Shown one piece after another: positions 19,309 through 26,196 of a DNA stretch of 64,000 nucleotides. The position numbers were made by a program, and so were the translations under genes. Every line of letters begins with the position of its first letter. Position 1 is the first letter of the stretch. Below the pieces are notes generated by a model. The model was not told the origin of the DNA. It saw only the letters and a program-made list of their open reading frames with translations, and ran no database searches. This DNA comes from Zoogloea sp. 1C4 (GTDB lineage: Bacteria > Pseudomonadota > Gammaproteobacteria > Burkholderiales > Rhodocyclaceae): the NCBI RefSeq assembly GCF_009469605.1, contig NZ_SSXU01000002.1:360051-424050 (forward strand), read 5' to 3'.

Positions 19309-20199
19309 ATGATCCTGCCCTTCCAGGCCCTTGCCTGCCCCCTCGACGGCGCCGCGCTCACGCGCCAGGGCGCCAGCTGGCGCTGCGCCGCCGGCCACAG
19401 CTTCGACATCGCCAGCCAGGGCTACGCCAATCTGCTGCCAGTGCAGCACAAGCGCTCGAAAGATCCGGGCGACAGCAAGGAGATGGTCGCGGCCCGGCGG
19501 CGCTACCTGGAGAGCGGCGTCTACCAGCCCATCGCGGCGGCCACCGCCCGGGCGGCGCTGGCGGAGTTGGCGCCGGAGCGCGTGGCGAGCTGCCTCGACG
19601 CGGGCTGTGGCGAAGGCTATTACCTGCGCGAGCTGGCCGCTGCGGCCGGGCCCGATCTGCAGCTGGAGGTGCTGGGTCTCGACATCTCGAAGTGGGCCGT
19701 GCTGGCGGCGGCCAAACAGGACAAGCGGCCGGCGTGGGTGGTGGGCACCAACGCCCGGCTGCCAGTGCTCCCGGCCAGCGTCGACCGGCTGCTGTGCATG
19801 TTCGGTTTTCCGGTGTATCCGGAATTCGCCCGGGTGCTCAGGCCCGGCGGGCGCATCGTGCAGGTGGATGCGGGGCCGGATCACCTGCGGGAGCTGCGCG
19901 AGATCATCTACCCGCGCCTCAAGGAAGATGCCAAGCCGGCCTTCGTGGCGCCGGCGGGGTTCGAGTTGCTGGACGTGGAAACCCTGCGTTATCCGGCGGC
20001 GCTAGAGGGCGCCGGCCTGATCGGCGATCTGCTGGTGATGACGCCCCATCTCTACCGGGCGACGGCGGAGGGGCGGGCGCGAGCGGCGGCGCTCACCCGG
20101 CTGGACATCACCGTGGATGTGCGGATCACCCGGCTCGTGCGGACGGCGCCATGGTCCGATGCGTCAGTGAGCGACGGTTTGTGCGATGCACAAGAATGA
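19309..20199 (+). CDS. rlmA: 23S rRNA (guanine-N1)-methyltransferase RlmA
   Basis: A 296-residue S-adenosylmethionine-dependent methyltransferase. RlmA methylates N1 of G745 in 23S rRNA. The segment YANLLPVQHKRSKDPGDSKE matches the family signature, and LDAGCGEGYYLREL is the cofactor-binding motif. In the family the N-terminus binds zinc with Cys-x2-Cys and Cys-x3-His. Here Cys10, Cys26 and His30 are present but the second ligand is Asp13 (CPLDG), so the zinc site is altered. I preferred the start at 19309, which gives the usual family N-terminus. ATG 19273 would add twelve residues. Confidence 0.9.
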   Translation: MILPFQALACPLDGAALTRQGASWRCAAGHSFDIASQGYANLLPVQHKRSKDPGDSKEMVAARRRYLESGVYQPIAAATARAALAELAPERVASCLDAGCGEGYYLRELAAAAGPDLQLEVLGLDISKWAVLAAAKQDKRPAWVVGTNARLPVLPASVDRLLCMFGFPVYPEFARVLRPGGRIVQVDAGPDHLRELREIIYPRLKEDAKPAFVAPAGFELLDVETLRYPAALEGAGLIGDLLVMTPHLYRATAEGRARAAALTRLDITVDVRITRLVRTAPWSDASVSDGLCDAQE

Positions 20200-20211
20200 G
20201 TCGTGAGGTGC

Positions 20212-20325
20212 TCAGTTCCGTCCCGTCCTGGTGCATCGGATGGCGCGCCATGCCATCGCCAGGGCGAGGGGTGAATAGGCGCCGACTGTCGCCATCGCAA
20301 TGATCTCGGCCAATCCGCTGTCCAT
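20212..20325 (-). CDS. Possible small membrane protein (37 residues)
   Basis: A 37-codon frame preceded on the minus strand by a strong AGGAG element six bases before the ATG at 20325. The translation reads MDSGLAEIIAMATVGAY then SPLALAMAWRAIRCTRTGRN. It is one hydrophobic helix followed by a basic tail, the usual look of a single-pass small membrane protein with its C-terminus inside. It lies convergent with rlmA and 118 bases downstream of spmAB. I know no named family, and coding status rests on the ribosome-binding site and the shape of the translation. Confidence 0.4.
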   Translation of the reverse strand: MDSGLAEIIAMATVGAYSPLALAMAWRAIRCTRTGRN

Positions 20326-20442
20326 GATGTTTCTCCTGATATGTGATTCATCAAGAGAAAAGCAGACCGTGTGCCAGCCGGGGGGCAGGGTGGGGTGGAT
20401 GGGGCGACGAGCGTGTATCAGCTCACGCCGCCGGCACGAATC

Positions 20443-21717
20443 TCAGCCCCCGTGGTAGAACAGATAGCCCACCAGAATTGCCCCGATCAGCCCCACGAAG
20501 TCGGCGATCAGCCCGCAGGCCACCGCGTAGCGGGTCTTGGTGATGTTCACGCTGCCAAAATAAACCGCCAGCACGTAGAAGGTGGTCTCGGTGGAGCCCT
20601 GGATGATCGCCGCGAGCTTGCCCTGGAAGGAATCCACGCCATAGGTGGTCATCACGTCCACCATCAATCCGCGGGCGCCGCTGCCCGATAGGGTCTTCAT
20701 CAGCCCCACCGGCAGCGCCGGAACAAAGTCGGCGTTGAGCCCGAGGGCGATCACCGCGCTGCGGATGCCGTCCACCAGATAGCCCATGCAGCCGCTGGTG
20801 CGAAAGATCGAGATCGCCACCAGCATGGCGATCAGGTAGGGGATGATCTGCACCGCCACCCCGAAACCTTCCTTCGCGCCCTCCACGAAGCTCTCGTACA
20901 CATCCACGCCGCGCAGCGCCGCCACGCCCACGAAGAGCACGATGATCGACACGATGATGCCGCTGCCCAGCAAGCCGATCATCTGCGCCATGGTCTCCGG
21001 CGGCATGGGCGCGAGCCACGCGTAGAGCCCGCCCATGAGCGCCGCAAAGCCGGCAAAGAACGCCAGCACCGGGCCCGACAGCAGGTTGATGCGCTGCCAC
21101 GCGGCCACCGCAATCAGCCCCGCGCAGAATGAGATGAAGGTGGACAGCAGCGTGGGCAGGAAGATGTCCGCCGCGTTGAAGCCCACCAGCCCCTGCTGCA
21201 CCGCCATGCTCTGGCGGATCGCGATCACCGAGGTGGGGATCAGCGTGATGCCCGCCGTGTTGAGCACCAGGAACATGATCATCGGGTTGCTGGCGGTGTC
21301 CTTGTGCGGGTTGATCTCCTGCAGCTCGCGCATCGCCTTCAAACCCAGGGGCGTGGCGGCGTTATCCAACCCCAGCATGTTGGCGCTCACGTTCATCACG
21401 ATGCTGCCGCTCGCCGGGTGACCGGCGGGAATATCCGGAAACACGCGCCGGAAGAAGGGCGCCACCAGCCGCCCGAAGAGCTGGATCAGCCCGCCCTTCT
21501 CGCCAATCTTCATCACCCCCAGCCACAGGCTCATCACCCCCACCAGCCCGATGGCGATGTCGAAGCCTGTTTTAGCGGTGTCGAACAGCCCGGTGAGCAC
21601 GCGGGAGAACAGCTGCAGATCGCCCTGCACGGTCTGCGCCAGCGTCGCGAGGAATCCGACCAGCACGAAGGCAACCCAGACGCGGTTGAGCACGATGGCA
21701 GGGCCGGCCGCGCCCAT
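20443..21717 (-). CDS. Fused SpmA-SpmB nucleoside-recognition (Gate) membrane protein
   Basis: A 424-residue polytopic membrane protein with two nucleoside recognition (Gate) domains joined in one chain. The first half (about 1-210) resembles SpmA (MNVSANMLGLDNAATPLGLKAM region, MIMFLVLNTAGITLIPTSVI). The second half (about 240-424) resembles SpmB (IIPYLIAMLVAISIFRTSG, STETTFYVLAVYFGSV). In Bacillus the two are separate proteins needed for spore-core dehydration. In this non-sporulating Gram-negative the function must differ and is not known. The annotated start could be a few residues too early. Confidence 0.88.
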   Translation of the reverse strand: MGAAGPAIVLNRVWVAFVLVGFLATLAQTVQGDLQLFSRVLTGLFDTAKTGFDIAIGLVGVMSLWLGVMKIGEKGGLIQLFGRLVAPFFRRVFPDIPAGHPASGSIVMNVSANMLGLDNAATPLGLKAMRELQEINPHKDTASNPMIMFLVLNTAGITLIPTSVIAIRQSMAVQQGLVGFNAADIFLPTLLSTFISFCAGLIAVAAWQRINLLSGPVLAFFAGFAALMGGLYAWLAPMPPETMAQMIGLLGSGIIVSIIVLFVGVAALRGVDVYESFVEGAKEGFGVAVQIIPYLIAMLVAISIFRTSGCMGYLVDGIRSAVIALGLNADFVPALPVGLMKTLSGSGARGLMVDVMTTYGVDSFQGKLAAIIQGSTETTFYVLAVYFGSVNITKTRYAVACGLIADFVGLIGAILVGYLFYHGG

Positions 21718-21778
21718 TGGATGGCGGGGCCGATGAAGGATGGAAAGGCGGTGAGTCTATCGGCGCAGCCGGCCGGTG

Positions 21779-22468
21779 TCACCGCCGGGGCAGCCCCCAC
21801 GCCTGCTGGTGGCGGGCGTATTCGGATTCGGGCAGTTGCACCAGCACCGGCGCCCGGGCAGCGTCCAGCCACCGGGCGATCTCCTGCATGGGGGCCAGCG
21901 CCATGGCGGTGCAGCCCGAGGTAGGCGTCTCCGGCGTCTCCCACACATGCAGGAAGATGCACGAGCCTGCCCCCGGCGCCGGCGGGTCCATGTTGTGGGC
22001 CACCACCGCGCCCAGTTCATAGCGCAGATCGTCCCGCAGCATGTCTTCGCAGCTCGCCCAGTCGCCGGGCACGCGTGCGGCATCCACGATGCAGTTGTAG
22101 TGGCCGGACGCCGGATCATCCACGCACTTCAGCCCCGGCCGGGCCGGGTGATAGGGCAGGCGGGCGGCGCGGGGCAGGGGGGCGTCGGCGGGCGCGTAGC
22201 CAAACAGCGCGGTGATCGCAAACACCCCCGCCGGCGCCCGTCCGTCGCCTTCCTGCTTGGCCGTGCCGGCCATCAGCGGATGCAGCCCGCGCCCCCACGC
22301 CAGGCCGCTGCGCCCCAGCATCACCGGCCGCGGAGCAGAGGCCGGCTGCCAGTTGCCGTCAGCGCTGCGGGTGAAGCACTGCAGCTCGCCAGCGGGCGAA
22401 TCCCAGTCGGCGGCGATGCACAGCAGGAGCTGGGTGGAGGCGGGAGGAATCACGTAGGGAGCCACCAT
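21779..22468 (-). CDS. YkuD-type L,D-transpeptidase family protein
   Basis: A 229-residue protein whose C-terminal half carries an L,D-transpeptidase signature: CIFLHVW (His174) and, twelve residues on, TSGCTAM with the nucleophile Cys186. The family forms 3-3 peptidoglycan cross-links or attaches proteins to peptidoglycan in the periplasm. Upstream segments typical of this subfamily (GRSGLAWGRGLHP; GRAPAGVFAI) are present. No signal peptide is visible with this start, so either the true start is elsewhere or export uses another route. It is followed on the same strand by spmAB after 61 bases. Confidence 0.8.
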   Translation of the reverse strand: MVAPYVIPPASTQLLLCIAADWDSPAGELQCFTRSADGNWQPASAPRPVMLGRSGLAWGRGLHPLMAGTAKQEGDGRAPAGVFAITALFGYAPADAPLPRAARLPYHPARPGLKCVDDPASGHYNCIVDAARVPGDWASCEDMLRDDLRYELGAVVAHNMDPPAPGAGSCIFLHVWETPETPTSGCTAMALAPMQEIARWLDAARAPVLVQLPESEYARHQQAWGLPRR

Positions 22469-22640
22469 TGCGGATCGAAGGCCGGAAGCGCGAGGCGAAA
22501 GAAAGGACGCGATTGTTCCACAGGCTGAATGTGGGCCGGCGGATTGACGCGTGCTGCCGGGTCAGCGCCGTGCGCTGCGCGGCGGAGGCCATGGGGTGCT
22601 GGCGGATTGCGCTTGGGCCGGCGCACCGGGATCGCGCCAG

Positions 22641-22673
22641 CTGACAATCGGAATCGGCATGACATATTGTCAG
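22641..22673. repeat. Inverted repeat beside the array
   Basis: CTGACAAT at 22641-22648 and ATTGTCAG at 22666-22673 are perfect 8-base inverted arms separated by 17 bases. The right arm overlaps the first, degenerate unit of the phased array. Confidence 0.6.
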
Positions 22674-22872
22674 TTTACGGGCTGCGATTGCCAATCGGGC
22701 GCCGCGATTGGCAATCGCAGCCCGTCAATTGGCAATCGCCGACCGAAGAACTCAAATCTCACGGTGAGATTGGCAATCGCACGGCGCAGATTGGCATTTT
22801 CACGCCGCAGATTGCCAATCTCGCCCCGAAAACCGGGGTTCGCGCGCCACATGGTGCCAATCCATGGTGGGC
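22665..22872. repeat. Helically phased array of an 11-bp palindrome (about 21-bp period)
   Basis: The near-palindrome GATTGGCAATC (or its complement GATTGCCAATC) starts at 22686, 22706, 22768 and 22810. One-to-four-mismatch versions start at 22665, 22727, 22789 and 22852, and a poorer copy at 22748. Steps are 21, 20, 21, 21, 20, 21, 21 and 42 bases, that is, two helical turns each. Linkers are also related (GCACGGCGCA, TCACGCCGCA), so this is a decayed tandem repeat that kept its phase. Sites on one DNA face would suit cooperative protein binding. The protein is unknown. Confidence 0.75.
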
Positions 22873-23120
22873 AGTGGGGATCGGCAGCCCGCCGGAGACG
22901 ATGGGCAAACCCCGCCAGCGCCGAGACGCGATCCTTCGCCATGCCCCCTGCCCGCCGCCCGTCACGCAACTGCCAGCCGCGCACCGCGGGAGGCGCCGCG
23001 CCCCATGGCTGGCAGGCGTCTTCTATATCGAATGGCATATTTATTGTTGAATCGCAGGCCTGTATGATTGAACACGTGGCGTCACATCCATCCGATCAAT
23101 CCTTTCGTCAGGAAACGCTC

Positions 23121-23489
23121 ATGTCCAGCTCTGCACTCAAACGCATCTCCACCACCGTGCTCCTCGAAGATGAAGACGCACTCTATGGGCTGCGAACCAT
23201 CGAAGGCTACAACCCGCCCAACAAGGAATACACCCTCGAAATCGTCGAGGCCAACTTCAAGGAATACAAAGCCGCTCAGGAGGTCGAATCCGGCATCGAG
23301 AAGGCCCTCGAAGCCGCCCGTGATACCACCATCCGCTTCCAGCACAAGTTCCACAGTTCCGTGGTCGGCTCCCGCAAGCAGGTGGTTGCCATCTACGGCG
23401 AAGATGCCGATGAAGTCGTCGCCGTGGGCCTCAAGAAGAAATCCGACCGCAAGCCGGTGCGCCGCAGCAAGCCCGACGCGACCAAATAA
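23121..23489 (+). CDS. Conserved hypothetical protein with charged, basic C-terminus
   Basis: A 122-residue soluble protein. AGGAAA precedes the ATG at 23121, which I chose over longer frames that run through the repeat array. The middle ([20 protein letters not shown]) is a long charged helix, and the tail [13 protein letters not shown] is strongly basic, suggesting contact with nucleic acid. I recognise no family. It lies directly downstream of the phased repeat array, which could be its control region. Confidence 0.65.
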   Translation: MSSSALKRISTTVLLEDEDALYGLRTIEGYNPPNKEYTLEIVEANFKEYKAAQEVESGIEKALEAARDTTIRFQHKFHSSVVGSRKQVVAIYGEDADEVVAVGLKKKSDRKPVRRSKPDATK

Positions 23490-23599
23490 GCGCTCGCGCG
23501 CTGCCCGGGCCTTCACCTGGGCCGGCGCGCATCCAGCGCAAGGCGGGGCGTCCCACCTCGTCATGCCAGAATGCCTCCGGCAACCAACCGGAGATCACC

Positions 23600-23929
23600 A
23601 TGGACCTGCTACGCGCAAGCGCTCTCTTCGCCATCACCGCCCTTGCCGAGATCGTCGGCTGCTACCTGCCGTGGCTTGTGCTGCGGCAGGGCAGGAGCGC
23701 ATTCCTGCTCCTGCCCGCGGCGCTTTCCCTTGGCCTGTTTGCATGGCTGCTCACCCTCCACCCCACCGCCGCCGGCCGCACCTACGCCGCCTATGGCGGC
23801 ATGTACATCGGCGTTGCGCTGCTGTGGCTGCGCTTTGTGGATGGCGTCGCGCTGACGCGCTGGGATGTCGCGGGCGCGGTGATCGCGCTGGTGGGGATGG
23901 GGGTGATCGTGGTGCAGCCGGGGCGCTGA
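23600..23929 (+). CDS. YnfA/UPF0060 family membrane protein
   Basis: A 109-residue inner-membrane protein with four hydrophobic segments. The opening [15 protein letters not shown] and the segment [20 protein letters not shown] are family hallmarks. YnfA proteins resemble small multidrug resistance transporters, and some have been linked to efflux, but substrate is not evident here. The length is typical. It ends upstream of a hairpin that closes the convergent pair with the SGNH hydrolase gene. Confidence 0.9.
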   Translation: MDLLRASALFAITALAEIVGCYLPWLVLRQGRSAFLLLPAALSLGLFAWLLTLHPTAAGRTYAAYGGMYIGVALLWLRFVDGVALTRWDVAGAVIALVGMGVIVVQPGR

Positions 23930-24000
23930 GGCCTGCCGGCTGGTGCGATAAGCCCGGCGGGGCTGCAAGCGCAGGGCCACGGCGTGCCCCGCGATGAAGA

Positions 24001-24029
24001 ACGGCGACCGGATCACCCTCGGTCGCCGT
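24001..24029. terminator. Hairpin of the ACGGCGACCGG family between convergent genes
   Basis: ACGGCGACCG and CGGTCGCCGT form a perfect 10-bp stem with a 9-base loop. The T run is weak (TGTCGTT). It lies between the ends of ynfA and the SGNH hydrolase gene and resembles the hairpins near 31217 and 45945. Confidence 0.6.
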
Positions 24030-24053
24030 TGTCGTTCATCCCGCCCGGTCTTC

Positions 24054-24836
24054 TCAGGCCAGGTTTGCTGCCTGCAGTACGGGCGTCCAGCGTTCCTCTG
24101 CGATCTTCCTGAAGCCCTCGCCCTTGGGGTGAAGTTCGTTGGCCCAGTCGTCGGGGCCGAGGGTGCCGCGGCTGTCGACGATGAGCAGGTGCGCCTTGTC
24201 CATGGCGCAGACGCGTTCGAGCATCTTGTGGAATTCATCGATCAGGTAATGCACGCAATCCTGCTGCAGATGCACGGGGACGCCCGCATCTACCAGCGCC
24301 TGCTTGAGCCAACCGGCTTTTCCGAGCACCCCACGTCCGTCGGGAATCGCGTAGTCGTAGCTGTGGGTGATGATGTGGCAGTCGAGGGAGGTGTAGGTGT
24401 AGATGCGACCGATAAGGGTTCGGTAGTAGAGCTCCATGCGCTCCAGAAAGTCCGACAGACCGCCGTCGCCTGACTTGAAGCAGTCTGCTGCGGTGGTGGC
24501 ATCGGTGCAGTCCAACCTCAGCAGGGGGCGCATATCGTTGAAGCCTGCGAAGTCGTTGCCCCCGCCGCTGATGAACACCGCGGACAGGCCCGATCCGTAG
24601 AAATGGAGCGCGTGGATCACGTCCTTGCGGTACTTGCCATCCACGTAGTCGAAGGCTTCGGCGCCGTTCATTCCCTTGGCAAGGATGACGTGCTCCTTGC
24701 TGTCGACGATGGGGCCCAGGTAGCTGGTGAGGCTGCCGCCCGGAAAGGGGTACCAGAACCACGAATCGCCGATGGCGAGGATGGTCGGCGTCTTGTGGTC
24801 ACGGTCGAGTTCGGCTGTGCTCCAGTAAATGCTCAT
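24054..24836 (-). CDS. SGNH/GDSL-type hydrolase
   Basis: A 260-residue serine hydrolase of the SGNH superfamily. Block I is GDSW (nucleophile Ser25), block III is GGGND (91-95, oxyanion Asn94), and block V is DDWANELHP with the catalytic Asp/His pair (Asp229 or 230, His236). No signal peptide is visible, so it is probably cytoplasmic. The family includes esterases, lipases and thioesterases, and nothing fixes the substrate. It is a single gene, divergent from the diguanylate cyclase. Confidence 0.85.
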   Translation of the reverse strand: MSIYWSTAELDRDHKTPTILAIGDSWFWYPFPGGSLTSYLGPIVDSKEHVILAKGMNGAEAFDYVDGKYRKDVIHALHFYGSGLSAVFISGGGNDFAGFNDMRPLLRLDCTDATTAADCFKSGDGGLSDFLERMELYYRTLIGRIYTYTSLDCHIITHSYDYAIPDGRGVLGKAGWLKQALVDAGVPVHLQQDCVHYLIDEFHKMLERVCAMDKAHLLIVDSRGTLGPDDWANELHPKGEGFRKIAEERWTPVLQAANLA

Positions 24837-25141
24837 GGCGGTCTTCCTTGGCTGGGGTTGGATGACGCTGGGCGCGGCGCGATCGCCGGGTGGGGAGTTC
24901 GGATTGCGGCGGTCTGTCCGCTGGATCAGGTATAGGAGCAGACCATCGGGATAGCAAGATGGAATGTGTTTCGCGCCGGATCTTTCGGACGCGATCGCCC
25001 TTCAGGGCGCGCCGCCGAGGCCTGCGGCGCAGATACGGGATCTGTCGTGAATCCCTGACACATTAGAGACTTATCAAGTACCCTCTATGACTAAAGGTGT
25101 ATAGTTTTCATACGAAAAGCCTTGCCGTCGAGAGATTGCGC
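24837..25141. other. Intergenic region before the diguanylate cyclase
   Basis: This 305-bp gap lies between two divergent genes and so probably contains two promoters. The last 100 bases are AT-richer than the surroundings, but I could not pick a -35/-10 pair with confidence. No RNA gene or repeat is seen. Confidence 0.4.
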
Positions 25142-26158
25142 ATGCCTTCAAAAGAGCAGCTGCTGGACATCATTGCCATCCAGGCCGAGATCGCCCGGCT
25201 TGGGCTGGATCTGACCGCAACGATGGCCCTGGTGGTCGAGCGTACGCTGGGGTTGATCGAGGCGGATGGTGCGGCCATCGAGCTCGCCGATGGCGACGAG
25301 ATGGTCTATCGGGCCGGCGCGGGCATCGCCGCCAGCCAGTTGGGTTTGCGCTTGAAGGCAGGGGAGAGCTTGTCCGGCCTGTGCGTGCGATCCGGCGAGA
25401 TCCTGCATTGCCGGGATTCGGAGAGCGATCCGCGGGTCGACCGGGACGCGTGCCGTGCGGTGGGCCTGCGGTCGATGATCGTGGTGCCGCTCCGGCATGA
25501 AGGCGAGACCGTCGGCGTGCTGAAGGCGATGTCGCGGCAGCCGGACAAGTTCCGCGATGTGGACGTGCGGGCGCTGCGTCTGCTGTCGGAGGTGGTGGGC
25601 GCAGTGATGTATTTCGCAGCGAAGTACAACGTCGATGAGCTGTTCTACAAGGCCACCCACGACGCCATGACGGGGCTGGCCAACCGGGCGTTCTACATCG
25701 AGCGGCTGCGCAATACGCTGGCGCTGCACCGGCGGGACAAGCGCCCGGCCAGCGTGCTGATGATCGACATGGACGGGCTGAAACACCTCAACGATTCCTA
25801 CGGGCATCGGGTGGGGGACGCCGCGATCATGGAGGTCGCCCGTCGCCTCACCGCCTGTGCGCGGGAATCCGACACTGTTGCCCGCCTCGGGGGCGACGAG
25901 TTCGGGATGATCTTCTCGCCGGTCGATCTGCCCGACGGGGGAGAGATGCTGATGCACCGGATCGAGGATGAGATCGCGCGGCCACTGCAGTTCGAAGGCC
26001 ATTCGTACGCCCTGAGCGCGAGCGTCGGCATGGCCACGCTGCCGGCGGATGGGCTGGACGTGGATCATCTGCTCGAGACCGCCGACCGCCGGATGTACCG
26101 GGTCAAGCGGCAGCATCACGGCGAGAAGGGGGCCGGCGGCCTTTCCAGCTGCGCTTAG
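25142..26158 (+). CDS. GAF-GGDEF diguanylate cyclase
   Basis: A 338-residue cytoplasmic enzyme with an N-terminal GAF domain (about 18-158) and a C-terminal GGDEF domain (about 168-330). The active-site motif is intact (GGDEF, 250-254), so it should make cyclic di-GMP from two GTP. An inhibitory I-site RESD (241-244) lies five residues before it, suggesting product feedback. The GAF ligand is unknown. I chose the ATG at 25142. A GTG 45 bases upstream is possible. It is convergent with the hemerythrin hybrid kinase. Confidence 0.92.
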   Translation: MPSKEQLLDIIAIQAEIARLGLDLTATMALVVERTLGLIEADGAAIELADGDEMVYRAGAGIAASQLGLRLKAGESLSGLCVRSGEILHCRDSESDPRVDRDACRAVGLRSMIVVPLRHEGETVGVLKAMSRQPDKFRDVDVRALRLLSEVVGAVMYFAAKYNVDELFYKATHDAMTGLANRAFYIERLRNTLALHRRDKRPASVLMIDMDGLKHLNDSYGHRVGDAAIMEVARRLTACARESDTVARLGGDEFGMIFSPVDLPDGGEMLMHRIEDEIARPLQFEGHSYALSASVGMATLPADGLDVDHLLETADRRMYRVKRQHHGEKGAGGLSSCA

Positions 26159-26196
26159 CAGGGGCGGGATGCGCCCGTCGTCGTCTCCGCCGTCCT

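Larger units (their letters stand above)
22469..23120. other. 652-bp intergenic region with phased repeat array
   Basis: This gap lies between the divergent L,D-transpeptidase gene and a small unknown gene. I see no convincing gene in it. Its main content is the inverted repeat at 22641-22673 and the 21-bp repeat array at 22665-22872. A minus-strand open frame (22670-23038) can be read through part of the array but has no ribosome-binding site and low-complexity content outside it. Confidence 0.6.

Noticed and set aside
22665..22872. Phased repeat considered as a CRISPR array
   Set aside because: Repeats are 11 bases and palindromic with 9-10-base linkers that are themselves related. There are no 25-40-base spacers and no cas genes.
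22670..23038. Minus-strand coiled-coil protein in the repeat region
   Set aside because: There is no ribosome-binding site, and the two 20-base steps shift the heptad frame. The DNA repeat explains the pattern better.
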